Source of the DNA: Petrolisthes cinctipes
Taxonomy: Eukaryota; Arthropoda; Malacostraca; Decapoda; Porcellanidae
Reading direction: 5' to 3'
Assembly: GCA_033782935.1 (NCBI GenBank)
Contig: JAWQEG010000003.1
Span: 1,810,501-1,874,500 of the forward strand
DNA length: 64,000 nucleotides
Below, in pieces: positions 25,201 through 40,037 of this stretch. Every line of letters begins with the position of its first letter. Position 1 is the stretch's first letter. The translations under genes and the position numbers were made by a program. Below the pieces are notes generated by a model that saw only the letters and a program-made list of their open reading frames with translations, ran no database searches and was not told the origin of the DNA.

Positions 25201-28200
25201 AGATATAAACGGGTACAGAAGATGCATGCACATATCGACTTTTGGGTACCTAAAATATCGATTTTCTGTATGTTTTGGGCCTGTATTTTGAAAATACTCT
25301 AACACGGAGTAGGCATGTACTGATCGCTTCTAGGACCCCAAAATATCGAATTTTCGGGGGTTTTGGGCCTGATTTTAAGATATATACTTTGGGCACCTAA
25401 AATATCGATTTTAAGCATTTTTTAGGCCTATATTTTGAAAATATTCTAGCACTGAGTAGGCATGTACAGATCGCTTCTGGGACCACAAAATATCGAATTT
25501 TCGGATGTTTTGAGCCTGAATTTGAGATATAAACGGGTACAGAAAATGCCTGCACATATTGACTTTGGGCACCTAAATTATCGATTTTTAGCATGTTTTG
25601 GGCCTGTATTTTGAAAATACTCTAACACGGAGTAGGCATGTACAGATCGCTTCTGGGACCCAAAAATATCGAATTTTCCGGTGTTTTGAGCCTGAATTTG
25701 AGATATAAACAGGTACTGAAGATGAATGCACATATCGACCTTTGGGCACATACAATATCGATTTTGAGCATGTTTTGGGTATGTATCTTGAAAACATTCT
25801 AACTAGGAGTAGGCAGGTACAGATCGCTTCTAGGACCCAAAAATACCTAATTTTCGGGTGTTTTGAGCCTGAATTTGAGATATAAACGGGTACAGAAGAT
25901 GCATGCACATATCGACTTTGGACAATTAAAATATCGATTTTTAGCATGTTTTGAGCCTAAATTTTGAAAAAATTCTAGCACTGAGTAGGTATGTACAGAT
26001 CGCTTATGGGACCCAAAAATATCGAATTTTTGTGTGTTTTGAGGTTTAATTTGAGATATAAACGAGTGCAGAAGATGCATACACATATTGACTTTGGGCA
26101 CATAAAATATCGATTTTTAGCATGTTTTGGGCCTGTATTTTGAAAATACTCTAACACGGAGTAGGCATGTACTGATCGCTTCTGGGACCCAAAAATATCG
26201 AATTTTCGGGTGGTTTGCGCCTTAATTTTAGATATAAACATGTACTGAAGATGCATGCACATATCAACTTTTGGGCACCTAAAGTATCGATTTTGAGCAT
26301 GTTTTGGGTTTGTATCTTAAAAACATTCTAACTAGGAGTAGGCATGTACAGATCGCTTCTAGGACCCAAAAATACCGAATTTTCGGGTGTTTTGAGCCTG
26401 AATTTGAGATATAAACGGGCACAGAAGATGTATGGACATATCGACTTTTGGGTACCTAAAATATCGATTTTCAGCATGTTTTGGGCCTGTATTTGAGTAG
26501 GCATGTACAGATCGCTTCTGGGACCCCAAAATATCGAATTTTCGGGTGTCTGGGGCCTGAATTTGAGATATAAACGGGTACAGAAGATGTATGCACATAT
26601 CGACTTTTGGGTACCTAAAATATCGATTTTCTGTATGTTTTGGGCCTGTATTTTGAAAATACTCTAACACGGAGTAGGCATGTACTGATCGCTTCTCGGA
26701 CCCCAAAATATCGAATTTTCGGGTGTTTTGAGCCTGAATTTAAGATATAAACGGGTACAGAAAATGCATGCACATATTGACTTTGGGCACCTAAAATATA
26801 GATTTTTAGCATGTTTTGGGCCTGTATTTTGAAAATACTCTAACACGGAGTAGGCATGTACAGATCGCTTCTGGGACCCAACAATATTTAATTTTCGGGT
26901 GTTTTGAGCCTGAATTTGAGATATAAACAGGTACTGAAGATGCATGCACATATCGACTTTTTGGCACCTAAAATATCGATTTTGAGCATGTTTTGGGTCT
27001 GTATCTTGAAAACATTCTAACTAGGAGTAGGTATGTACAGATCGCTTCTAGGACCCAAATATACCGAATTTTCGGGGGTTTTGAGCCTGAATTTGAGATA
27101 TAAACGGGTAGAGAAAATGCATGCATATATTGACATTGGGCACCTAAAATATCGATTTTCAGCATGTTTTGGGCCTGTATTTTGAAAATACTCTAACACG
27201 GTGTAGGCATGTACTGATCGCTTCTGGGACCCAAAAATATCGAATTTTCGGGTGGTTTGAGCCTGAATTTTAGATATAAACATGTACTGAAGATGCATGC
27301 ACATATCAACTTTTGGGCACCTAAAGTATCGATTTTGAGCATGTTTTGGGTTTGTATCTTGAAAACATTCTAACTAGGACTAGGCATGTACAGATCGCTT
27401 CTAGGACCCAAAAATACCGAATTTTCGGGTGTTTTGAGCCTGAATTTGAGATATAAACGGGCACAGAAGATGCATGCACATATCGACTTTGGACACTTAA
27501 AATATCGATTTGTAGCATGTTTTGAGCCTATATTTTGAAAACATTCTAACACGGAGTAGGCATGTACAGTTCGCTTCTGGGACCCCAAAATATCGAATTT
27601 TCGGGTGTTTTGGGCCTGAATTTGAGATATTGACTTTGGGCACCTAAAATATCGATTTTTAGCATGTTTTGGGCCTATATTTTGAAAATATTCTAGCACT
27701 GAGTAGGCATGTACAGATCGCTTCTGGGACCACAAAATATCGAATTTTCGGGTGTTTTGAGCCTGAATTTGAGATATAAACGGGTACAGAAAATGCATGC
27801 ACATACTGACTTTGAGCACCTAAAATATCAATTTTTAGCATGTTTTGGGCCTGTATTTTGAAAATACTCTAACACGGAGTAGGCATGTACAGATCGCTTC
27901 TGGGACCCACAAATATTGAATTTTCGGGTGTTTTGAGCCGGAATTTGAGATATAAACAGGTACTGAAGATGCATGCACTTATCGACTTTTGAGCACCTAA
28001 AATATCGATTTTGAGCATGTTTTGGGTCTGTATCTTGAAAACATTCTAACTAGGAGTAGGTAAGTACAGACCACTTCTAGGACCCAAAAATACCGAATTT
28101 TCGGGTGTTTTGAGCCTGAATTTGAGATATAAACGGGCACAGAAGATGCATGCACATATCGACTTTGGACACTTAAAATATCGATTTGTAGCATGTTTTG

Positions 28201-29747
28201 AGCCTATATTTTGAAAACATTCTAACACGGAGTAGGCATGTACAGTTCGCTTCTGGGACCCCAAAATATCGAATTTTCGGGTGTTTTGGGCCTGAATTTG
28301 AGATATTGACTTTGTGCACCTAAAATATCGATTTTTAGCATGTTTTGGGCCTATATTTTTAAAATATACTAGCACTAAGTAGGCATGTACAGATCGCTTC
28401 TCGGAACCCAAAATATCGAATTTTCGGGTGTTTTGAGCCTGAATTTGAGATATAAACGGGTACAGAAAATGCATGCACATATTGACTTTGGGCACGTAAA
28501 ATATCGATTTCAGCATGTTTTGGGCCTGTATTTTGAAAATACTCTAACACGGAGTAGGCATGTACAGATCGCTTCTGGGACAAAAAAATATCGAATTTTC
28601 GTGTTTTTTGAGCCTGAATTTGATATATAAACGGGTACAGAAGATGCATGCACAAATCGACTTTTGTTCACCTAAATTATCGATTTTGAGCATGTTTTGG
28701 GTCTGTATCTTGAAAACATTCTAACTAGGAGTAGACATGTACAGATAGCTTCTAGGACCCAAAAATACCGAATTTCTGGTGTTTTGAGCATGAATTTGAG
28801 ATATAAACGGGTACAGAAGATGCATTCACAAATCGACTTGGAACACTTAAAATATCGATTTGTAGCATGTTTTGAGCCTATATTTTGAAAACATTCTAGC
28901 ACTGAGTATGCATGTACAGATCGCTTCTGGGAACCAAATATATCGAATTTTCGGGTTTTTTGAGGTTGAATTTAGGATATAAACGGGTGCAGAAGATGCA
29001 TATACATATTGTCTTTGGGCACCTAAAATATCAATTTTCAGCATGTTTTGGGCCTGTATCTGAGTAGGCATGTACAGATCGCTTCTGGGACCCAAAAATA
29101 CCAAATTTTCGGGTGTTTTGAGCCTGAATTTGAGATATAAACGGGTAGAGAAGATGCATGCACATATCGACTTTGGTCACTTAAAATATCGATTTTTAGC
29201 ATGTTTTGAGCCTATATTTTGAAAACATTCTAGCACAGAGTAGGCATGTTTAGATCGCTTCTGGGACCTCAAAATATCGAATTTTCGGGTGTTTTGAGGT
29301 TGAATTTGGGATATAAACGGGTGCAGAAGATGCATGCACATATCGACTTTTGGGCACCTAAAATATCGATTTTCTGTATGTTTTGGGCCAGTATTTTGAA
29401 AATACTCTAACACGGAGTAGGTATGTACAGATCACTTCTGGGACGCCAAAATATCGAATTTTCGGTTGTTTTGGGCCTGAATTTGAGATATCTACTTTGG
29501 GCACCTAAAATATCGATTTTTAGCATGTTTTGGGCCTATATTTTGAAAATATTCTAGCACTGAGTAGGCATGTACAGATCGCTTCTGGGACCACAAAATA
29601 TCGAATTTTCGGGTGTTTTGAGCCTGAATTTGAGATATAAACGGGTACAGAAGATGCATGCACATATCGACTTTTGGGCACCTAAAATAGCGATTTTTAG
29701 CATGTTTTGGGTCTGTATATTGAAAACAATCTAACTAGGAGTAGGCA
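19269..29747 (+). repeat. Satellite array block A2
   Basis: This is the same family and orientation as block A1, resuming mid-monomer with GATGCATCCACATATCGAC. Monomer classes follow one another to the inversion junction. Offsets of about 676, 1,397, 1,701-1,716 and 3,415 bp link similar segments. No gene or other inserted element is seen in it. Confidence 0.97.
23200..27525 (+). repeat. Pair of near-identical segments 3,415 bp apart
   Basis: The stretch 23200-24110 matches 26615-27525 with only scattered substitutions. Both contain the same run of variants: GTCTGGGGCCTG, a monomer with AATATTTAATTTTC, one with GGGTAGAGAAAATGCATGCATATATTGACATTGG, and one with GTATCGATTTTGAGC preceded by CACCTAAA. 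The segments between the two are related but shuffled. The period is about twice the 1.7-kb spacing seen elsewhere. Confidence 0.8.
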
Positions 29748-29750
29748 TGC
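29745..29750. other. Satellite inversion junction at GCATGC
   Basis: Left of this point the array reads CTAACTAGGAGTAGGCATG, forward orientation. Right of it the array reads CATGCATCTTCTGTACCCG, which is the reverse complement of the family. The shared bases form the palindrome GCATGC. Every monomer to the left in the window is forward, and every monomer to the right is reversed. The junction falls on the CATG that begins both half-units of the monomer. Confidence 0.95.
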
Positions 29751-32700
29751 ATCTTCTGTACCCGTTTATATCCCAAATTCAACCTCAAAACACCCGAAAA
29801 TTCGATATTTTTGGGTCCCAGAAGCGATCTGTACATGCCTACTCAGTGCTAGAATTTTTTCAAAATATAGGCTTAAAACATGCTAAAAATCGATATTTTA
29901 AGTTTCCAAAGTCGATATGTCCATGCATCATCTGTACCCGTTTATATCTCAAATTCAGGCTCAAAACACCCGAAAATTCGATATTTTGGGTTTCCAGAAG
30001 TGACCTGTACATGCCTACTTAGTGCTAGAATATTTTCAAAATATAGGCCCAAAACATGCTAAAAATCGATATTTTAGGTGCCCAAAGTCGATATCTCAAA
30101 TTCAGGCCCAAAACACCCGAAAATTCGATATTTTGGGGTCCCAGAAGCGAACTGTACATGCCTACTCCGTGTTAGAGTATTTTCAAAATACAGGCCCATA
30201 ACATACTGAATATCGATCTTTTAGGTGCCCAAAAGTCGATATGTGCATGCATCATCTGTACCCGTTTATATCCCAAATTCAACCTCAAAACACCTGAAAA
30301 TTCGATATTTTTGGGTCCCAGAAGTGATCTGTACATGCCTAATCAGTGCTAGAATTTTTTCAAAATATAGGCTCAAAACATTCTAAAAATCGACATTTTA
30401 AGTGTCCAAAGTCGATATGTGCATGCATCATCTGTACCCGTTTATATCTCAAATTCAGGCTCAAAACACCCGAAAATTCGATATTTTGGGGTCTCAGAAG
30501 CGATCTGTACATGCCTACTCCTAGTTAGAGTATTTTCAATATACAGGCCCAAAACATACTGAAAATCGATCTTTTAGGTGCCCAAAAGTCGATATGTGGA
30601 TGCATCTTCTGTACCCGTTTATATCTCAAATTCAGGCTCAAAACACCCGAAAATTCGATATTTTAGGGTCCCAGAAGCGATCTGTACTTGCCTACTCCGT
30701 GTTAGAGTATTTTCAAAATACAGGCCCAAAACAAGCTAAAAATCGGTATTTTAGGTGACCAAAGTCAATATGTGTATGCATCTTCTGCACCCGTTTATAT
30801 CCCAAATTCAACCTCAAAACACCCGAAAATCCGATGTTTTTGGGTCCCAGAAGCGATCAGTACATGCCTACTCAGTGCTAGAATGTTTTCAAAATATAGG
30901 CTCAAAACATGCTAAAAATCGATATTTTAAGAGTCCAAAGTCGATATGTGCATTCATCATCTGAACCCGTTTATATCTCAAATTCAGGCTCAAAACACCC
31001 GAAAATTAATTCGATATTTTGTGGTCCCAGAAGAGATCTTTACATGCCTACTTAGTGCTAGAATATTTTCAAAATATAGGCCTAAAAAATGCTAAAATCG
31101 ATATTTTAGGTGCCCAAAGTCGATATCTCAAATTCAGACCCAAAACACCCGAAAATTCGATATTTTGGGGTCCCAGAAGCGAACTGTAAATGCCTACTCC
31201 GTGTTAGAGTATTTTCAAAATACAGGGCCAAAACATACTGAAAATCGATCTTTTAGGTGCCCAAAAGTCGATATGTGCATGCATCTTCTGTACCCGTTTA
31301 TATCCCAAATTCAACCTCAAAACACCCGAAAATTCGATATTTTTGGGTCCCAGAAGCAATCTGTACATGCCTACTCAGTGCTAGAAGTTTTCAAAATATA
31401 ACCTCAAAACATGCTAAAAATCGATATTTTAAGTGTCCAAAGTCGATATGTGCATGCATCATCTGTATCGGTTTATATCTCAAATTCAGGCTCAAAACAC
31501 CCGAAAATTCGATATTTTGGGGTCCCAGAAGTGATCTGTACATGCCTACTTAGTGCTAGAATATTTTCAAAATATAGGCCCGAAACATGCTAAAAATCGA
31601 TATTTTAGGTGCCCAAAGTCGATATCTTAAATTCAGGCCCAAAACAACCGAAAATTCGATATTTTGGGGTCCCAGAAGCGATCTGTACATGCCTACTCCT
31701 AGTTAGAGTATTTTCAATATACAGGCCCAAAACATACTGAAAATGGATCTTTTAGGTGCCCAAAAGTCGATATGTGGATGCATCTTCTGTACCCGTTTAT
31801 ATCTCAAATTCAGGCTCAAAACACCCGAAAATTCGATATTTTGGGGTCCCAGAAGCGATCTGTACTTGCCTACTCCGTGTTAGAATATTTTCAAAATACA
31901 GGCCCAAAACAAGCTGAAAATCGATATTTTAGGTGACCAAAGTCAATATGTGTATGCATCTTCTGCACCCGTTTATATCTCAAATTCAACATCAAAACAC
32001 CCGAAAATCCGATGTTTTTGGGTCCCAGAAGCGATCTGTACATGCCTACTCAGTGCTAGAATGTTTTCAAAATATAGGCTCAAAACATGCTAAAAATCGA
32101 TATTTTAAGAGTCCAAAGTCGATATGTGCATGCATCATCTGAACCCGTTTATATCTCAAATTCAGGCTCAAAACACCCGAAAATTAATTCGATATTTTGT
32201 GGTCCCAGAAGTGATCTTTACATGCCTACTTAGTGCTAGAATATTTTCAAAATATAGGCCCAAAACATGCTAAAAATCGATATTTTAGGTGCCCAAAGTC
32301 GATATCTCAAATTCAGGCCCAAAACACCCGAAAATTCGATATTTTGGGATCCCAGAAGCGAACTGTACATGCTTACTCCGTTTTAGAGTATTTTCAAAAT
32401 ACAGGCCCAAAACATACAGAAAATCGATCTTTTAGGTGCCCAAAAGTCGATATGTGCATGCAACTTCTGTACCCGTTTATATCCCAAATTCAACCTCAAA
32501 ACACCCGAAAATTCGATATTTCTGGGTCCCAGAATCGATCTGTACATGCCTACTCAGTGCTAGAATTTTTTCAATATATAGGCTCAAAACATGCTAAAAA
32601 TCGATATTTTAAGTGTCCAAAGTCGATATGTGCATGCATCATCTGTACCCGTTTATATCTCAAATTCAGGCTCAAAACACCAGAAAATTCGAAGTGATCT

Positions 32701-33019
32701 GTACATGCCTACTTAGTGCTAGAATATTTTCAAAATATAGGCCCAAAACATGCTAAAAATCGATATTTTAGGTGACCAAAGTCGATATCTCAAATTCAGG
32801 CCCAAAACACCCGAAAATTCGATATTTTGGGGTCCCAGAAGCGAACTGTACATGCCTACTCCGTGTTAGAGTATTTTCAAAATACAGGCCCAAAACATAC
32901 TGAATATCGATCTTTTAGGTGCCCAAAAGTCGATATGTGCACGCATCATCTGTACCCGTTTATATCCCAAATTCAATCTCAAAACACCCGAAAATTCGAT
33001 ATTTTTGGGTCCCAGAAGC

Positions 33020-36000
33020 GATCTGTACATGCCTACTCAGTGCTAGAATTTTTTCAAAATATAGGCTCAAAACATTCTAAAAATCGATATTTTAAGTGTC
33101 CAAAGTCGATATGTGCATGTATCATCTGTACCCGTTTATATCTCTAATTCAGGCTCAAAACACCCGAAAATTCGATATTTTGGGGTCCCAGAAGCGATCT
33201 GTACATGCCTACTCCTAGTTAGAGTTTTTTCAATATACAGGCCCAAAACATACTGAAAATCGATCTTTGAGGTGCCCAAAAGTCGATATGTGGATGCATC
33301 TTCTGTACCCGTTTATATCTCAAATTCAGGCTCAAAACACCCGAAAATTCGATTTTTTGGGTCCCAGAAGCGATCTGTACTTGCCTACTCCGTGTTAGAA
33401 TATTTTCAAAATACAGGCCCAAAACAAGCTGAAAATCGATATTTTAGGTGACCAAAGTCAATATGTGTATGCATCTTCTGCACCCGTTTATATCCCAAAT
33501 TCAACCTCATAACACCCGAAAATCCGATGTTTTTGGGTCCCAGGAGCGATCTGTACATGCCTACTCAGTGCTAGAATGTTTTCAAAATATAGACTTAAAA
33601 CATGCTAAAAATCGATATTTTAAGAGTCCACAGTCGATATGTGCATGCATCATCTGAACCCGTTTATATCTAAAATTCAGGCTCAAAACACCCGAAAATT
33701 AATTCGATATTTTGTGGTCCCAGAAGTGATCTTTACATGCCTACTTAGTGCTAGAATATTTTCAAAATATAGGCCCAAAACATGCTAAAAATCGATATTT
33801 TAGGTGCCCAAAGTCGATATCTCATATTCAGGCCCAAAACACCCGAAAATTCGATATTTTGGGGTCCCAGAAGTGATCTGTACATGCCTACTCCTAGTTA
33901 GAATGTTTTCAAAATACAGGCCCAAAACATACAGAAAATCGATCTTTTAGGTGCCCAAAAGTCGATATGTGCATGCAACTTCTGTACCCGTTTATATCCC
34001 AAATTCAACCTCAAAACACCTGAAAATTCGATATTTCTGGGTCCCAGAAGCGATCTGTACATGCCTACTCAGTGCTAGAGTTTTTTCAAAATATAGGCTC
34101 CAAAAATGCTAAAAATCGATATTTTAAGTGTCCAAAATCGATATGTCAATGCATCATCTGTACCCGTTTATATCTCAAATTCAGGCTCAAAACACCAGAA
34201 AATTCGATATTTTGGGGTTCCAGAAGTGATCTGTACATGCCTACTTAGTGCTAGAATATTTTCAAAATATAGGCCCAAAACATGCTAAAAATCGATATTT
34301 TAGGTGCCCAAAGTCGATATCTCAAATTCAGGCCCAAAACACCCGAAAATTCGATATTTTGGGGTCCCAGAAGCGAACTGTACATGCCTACTCCGTGTTA
34401 GAGTATTTTCAAAATACAGGCCCAAAACATACTGAATATCGATCTTTTAGGTGCCCAAAAGTCGATATGTGCACGCATCATCTGTACCCGTTTATATCCC
34501 AAATTCAACCTCAAAACACCCGAAAATTCGATATTTTTGGGTCCCAGAAGCGATCTGTACATGCCTACTCAGTGCTAGAATTTTTTCAAAATATAGGCTC
34601 AAAACATTCTAAAAATCGATATTTTAAGTGTCCAAAGTCAATATGTGCATGCATCATCTTTACCCGTTTATATCTCTAATTCAGGCTCAAAACACCCGAA
34701 AATTCGATATTTTGGGGTCCCAGAAGCGATCTGTACATGCCTACTCCTAGTTAGAGTATTTTCAATATACAGGCCCAAAACATACTGAAAATCGATCTTT
34801 TAGGTGCCCAAAAGTCGATATGTGGATGCATCTTCTGTACCCGTTTATATCTCAAATTCAGGCTCAAAACACCCGAAAATTCGATATTTTGGGGTCCCAG
34901 AAACGATCTGTACTTGCCTACTCCGTGTTAGAATATTTTCAAAATACAGGCCCAAAACAAGCTGAAAATCGATATTTTAGGTGACCAAAGTCAATATGTG
35001 TATGCATCTTCTGCACCCGTTTATATCCCAAATTCAACCTCAAAACACCCGAAAATTCGATGTTTTTGGGTCCCAGAAGCGATCTGTACATGCCTACTCA
35101 GTGCTAGAATGTTTTCAAAATATAGGCTTAAAACATGCTAAAAATCGATATTTTAAGTGTCCAAAGTCGATATGTGCATGCATCATCTGTACCGGTTTAT
35201 ATCTCAAATTCATGCTCAACACACCCAAATATTCGATATTTTGGGGTCCCAGAAGTGATCTGTACATGCCTACTTAGTGCTAGAATATTTTCAAAATATA
35301 GGCCCGAAACATGCTAAAAATCGATATTTTAGGTGCCCAAAGTCGATATCTTAAATTCAGGCCCAAAACACCCGAAAATTCGATATTTTGGGGTCCCAGA
35401 AGCGATCTGTACATGCCTACTCCTAATTAGAGTATTTTCAATATACAGGCCCAAAACATACTGAAAATGGATCTTTTAGGTGCCCAAAAGTCGATATGTG
35501 GATGCATCTTCTTTACCCGTTTATATCTCAAATTCAGGCTCAAAACACCCGAAAATTCGATATTTTGGGGTCCCAGAAGCGATCTGTACTTGCCTACTCC
35601 GTGTTAGAATATTTTCAAAATACAGGCCCAAAACAAGCTGAAAATCGATATTTTAGGTGACCAAAGTCAATATGTGTATGCATCTTCTGCACCCGTTTAT
35701 ATCTCAAATTCAACATCAAAACACCCTAAAATCCGATGTTTTTGGGTCCCAGAAGCGATCTGTACATGACTACTCAGTGCTAGAATGTTTTCAAAATATA
35801 GGCTCAAAACATGCTAAAAATCGATATTTTAAGAGTCCACAGTCGATATGTGCATGCATCATCTGAACCCGTTTATATCTAAAATTCAGGCTCAAAACAC
35901 CCGAAAATTAATTCGATATTTTGTGGTCCCAGAAGTGATCTTTACATGCCTACTTAGTGCTAGAATATTTTCAAAATATAGGCCCAAAACATGCTAAAAA

Positions 36001-39000
36001 TCGATATTTTAGGTGCCCAAAGTCGATATCTCATATTCAGGCCCAAAACACCCGAAAATTCGATATTTTGGGGTCCCAGAAGTGATCTGTACATGCCTAC
36101 TCCTAGTTAGAATGTTTTCAAAATACAGGCCCAAAACATACAGAAAATCGATCTTTTAGGTGCCCAAAAGTCGATATGTGCATGCAACTTCTGTACCCGT
36201 TTATATCCCAAATTCAACCTCAAAACACCCGAAAATTCGATATTTCTGGGTCCCAGAAGCGATCTGTACATGCCTACTCAGTGCTAGAGTTTTTTCAAAA
36301 TATAGGCTCAAAAAATGCTAAAAATCGATATTTTAAGTGTCCAAAATCGTTATGTCAATGCATCATCTGTACCCGTTTATATCTCAAATTCAGGCTCAAA
36401 ACACCAGAAAATTCGAAGTGATCTGTACATGCCTACTCAGTGCTAGAATTTTTTCAAAATATAGGCTCAAAACATTCTAAAAATCGATATTTTAAGTGTC
36501 CAAAGTCGATATGTGCATGTATCATCTGTACCCGTTTATATCTCTAATTCAGGCTCAAAACACCCGAAAATTCGATATTTTGGGGTCCCAGAAGCGATCT
36601 GTACATGCCTACTCCTAGTTAGAGTTTTTTCAATATACAGGCCCAAAACATACTGAAAATCGATCTTTTAGGTGCCCAAAAGTCGATATGTGGATGCATC
36701 TTCTGTACCCGTTTATATCTCAAATTCAGGCTCAAAACACCCGAAAATTCGATTTTTTGGGTCCCAGAAGCGATCTGTACTTGCCTACTCCGTGTTAGAA
36801 TATTTTCAAAATACAGGCCCAAAACAAGCTGAAAATCGATATTTTAGGTGACCAAAGTCAATATGTGTATGCATCTTCTGCACCCGTTTATATCCCAAAT
36901 TCAACCTCATAACACCCGAAAATCCGATGTTTTTGGGTCCCAGGAGCGATCTGTACATGCCTACTCAGTGCTAGAATGTTTTCAAAATATAGACTTAAAA
37001 CATGCTAAAAATCGATATTTTAAGAGTCCACAGTCGATATGTGCATGCATCATCTGAACCCGTTTATATCTAAAATTCAGGCTCAAAACACCCGAAAATT
37101 AATTCGATATTTTGTGGTCCCAGAAGTGATCTTTACATGCCTACTTAGTGCTAGAATATTTTCAAAATATAGGCCCAAAACATGCTAAAAATCGATATTT
37201 TAGGTGCCCAAAGTCGATATCTCATATTCAGGCCCAAAACACCCGAAAATTCGATATTTTGGGGTCCCAGAAGTGATCTGTACATGCCTACTCCTAGTTA
37301 GAATGTTTTCAAAATACAGGCCCAAAACATACAGAAAATCGATCTTTTAGGTGCCCAAAAGTCGATATGTGCATGCAACTTCTGTACCCGTTTATATCCC
37401 AAATTCAACCTCAAAACACCCGAAAATTCGATATTTCTGGGTCCCAGAAGCGATCTGTACATGCCTACTCAGTGCTAGAGTTTTTTCAAAATATAGGCTC
37501 AAAAAATGCTAAAAATCGATATTTTAAGTGTCCAAAATCGATATGTCAATGCATCATCTGTACCCGTTTATATCTCAAATTCAGGCTCAAAACACCCGAA
37601 AATTCGATATTTTGGGGTTCCAGAAGTGATCTGTACATGCCTACTTAGTGCTAGAATATTTTCAAAATATAGGCCCAAAACATGCTAAAAATCGATATTT
37701 TAGGTGCCCAAAGTCGATATCTCAAATTCAGGCCCAAAACACCCGAAAATTCGATATTTTGGGGTCCCAGAAGCGAACTGTACATGCCTACTCCGTGTTA
37801 GAGTATTTTCAAAATACAGGCCCAAAACATACTGAATATCGATCTTTTAGGTGCCCAAAAGTCGATATGTGCACGCATCATCTGTACCCGTTTATATCCC
37901 AAATTCAACCTCAAAACACCCGAAAATTCGATATTTTTGGGTCCCAGAAGCGATCTGTACATGCCTACTCAGTGCTAGAATTTTTTCAAAATATAGGCTC
38001 AAAACATTCTAAAAATCGATATTTTAAGTGTCCAAAGTCGATATGTGCATGCATCATCTTTACCCGTTTATATCTCTAATTCAGGCTCAAAACACCCGAA
38101 AATTCGATATTTTGGGGTCCCAGAAGCGATCTGTACATGCCTACTCCTAGTTAGAGTATTTTCAATATACAGGCCCAAAACATACTGAAAATCGATCTTT
38201 TAGGTGCCCAAAAGTCGATATGTGGATGCATCTTCTGTACCCGTTTATATCTCAAATTCAGGCTCAAAACACCCGAAAATTCGATATTTTGGGGTCCCAG
38301 AAACGATCTGTACTTGCCTACTCCGTGTTAGAATATTTTCAAAATACAGGCCCAAAACAAGCTGAAAATCGATATTTTAGGTGACCAAAGTCAATATGTG
38401 TATGCATCTTCTGCACCCGTTTATATCCCAAATTCAACCTCAAAACACCCGAAAATTCGATGTTTTTGGGTCCCAGAAGCGATCTGTACATGCCTACTCA
38501 GTGCTAGAATGTTTTCAAAATATAGGCTTAAAACATGCTAAAAATCGATATTTTAAGTGTCCAAAGTCGATATGTGCATGCATCATCTGTACCGGTTTAT
38601 ATCTCAAATTCATGCTCAACACACCCAAATATTCGATATTTTGGGGTCCCAGAAGTGATCTGTACATGCCTACTTAGTGCTAGAATATTTTCAAAATATA
38701 GGCCCGAAACATGCTAAAAATCGATATTTTAGGTGCCCAAAGTCGATATCTTAAATTCAGGCCCAAAACACCCGAAAATTCGATATTTTGGGGTCCCAGA
38801 AGCGATCTGTACATGCCTACTCCTAATTAGAGTATTTTCAATATACAGGCCCAAAACATACTGAAAATGGATCTTTTAGGTGCCCAAAAGTCGATATGTG
38901 GATGCATCTTCTTTACCCGTTTATATCTCAAATTCAGGCTCATAACACCCGAAAATTCGATATTTTGGGGTCCCAGAAGCGATCTGTACTTGCCTACTCC

Positions 39001-39115
39001 GTGTTAGAATATTTTCAAAATACAGGCCCAAAACAAGCTGAAAATCGATATTTTAGGTGACCAAAGTCAATATGTGTATGCATCTTCTGCACCCGTTTAT
39101 ATCTCAAATTCAACA
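33020..39115 (-). repeat. Segmental duplication within the satellite, offset 3,400 bp
   Basis: The stretch 33020-35715 matches 36420-39115 almost base for base, including shared oddities: the TCATAACACCCG variant, the CAGGAGCGATC variant and the CATGCTCAACACACCC variant. The match begins at about 33020/36420 within ATCTGTACATGCCTACTCAG and stops near 39115. There one copy continues as CCGATGTTTTTGGG and the other as TCGATATTTCTGGG. This looks like unequal exchange between misaligned repeats. Confidence 0.85.
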
Positions 39116-39940
39116 TCAAAACACCCGAAAATTCGATATTTCTGGGTCCCAGAAGCGATCTGTACATGCCTACTCAGTGCTAGAATTTTTTCAAAATATA
39201 GGCTCAAAAAATGCTAAAAATCGATATTTTAAGTGTCCAAAATCGATATGTCAATGCATCATCTGTACCCGTTTATATCTCAAATTCAGGCTCAAAACAC
39301 CAGAAAATTCGATATTTTGGGGTTCCAGAAGTGATCTGTACATGCCTACTTAGTGCTAGAATATTTTCAAAATATAGGCCCAAAACATGCTAAAAATCGA
39401 TATTTTAGGTGCCCAAAGTCGATATCTCAAATTCAGGCCCAAAACACCCGAAAATTCGATATTTTGGGGTCCCAGAAGCGAACTGTACATGCCTACTCCG
39501 TGTTAGAGTATTTTCAAAATACAGGCCCAAAACATACTGAATATCGATCTTTTAGGTGCCCAAAAGTCGATATGTGCACGCATCATCTGTACCCGTTTAT
39601 ATCCCAAATTCAACCTCAAAACACCCGAAAATTCGATATTTTTGGGTCCCAGAAGCGATCTGTACATGCCTACTCAGTGCTAGAATTTTTTCAAAATATA
39701 GGCTCAAAACATTCTAAAAATCGATATTTTAAGTGTCCAAAGTCGATATGTGCATGCATCATCTTTACCCGTTTATATCTCTAATTCAGGCTCAAAACAC
39801 CCGAAAATTCGATATTTTGGGGTCCCAGAAGCGATCTGTACATGCCTACTCCTAGTTAGAGTATTTTCAATATACAGGCCCAAAACATACTGAAAATCGA
39901 TCTTTTAGGTGCCCAAAAGTCGATATGTGGATGCATCTTC
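37410..39940 (-). repeat. Overlapping duplication, offset 1,705 bp
   Basis: From about 39115 the array matches 37410 onwards at an offset of 1,705 bp to about 39935, sharing the GTGTCCAAAATCGATATGTCAATG variant and the TCTTTACCCG variant. It then jumps again inside GATGCATCTTCTGCACCC to sequence resembling 38410. These successive jumps show a mosaic made by repeated exchanges. Confidence 0.75.
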
Positions 39941-40037
39941 TGCACCCGTTTATATCCCAAATTCAACCTCAAAACACCCGAAAATTCGATGTTTTTGGGT
40001 CCCAGAAGCGATCTGTACATGCCTACTCAGTGCTAGA

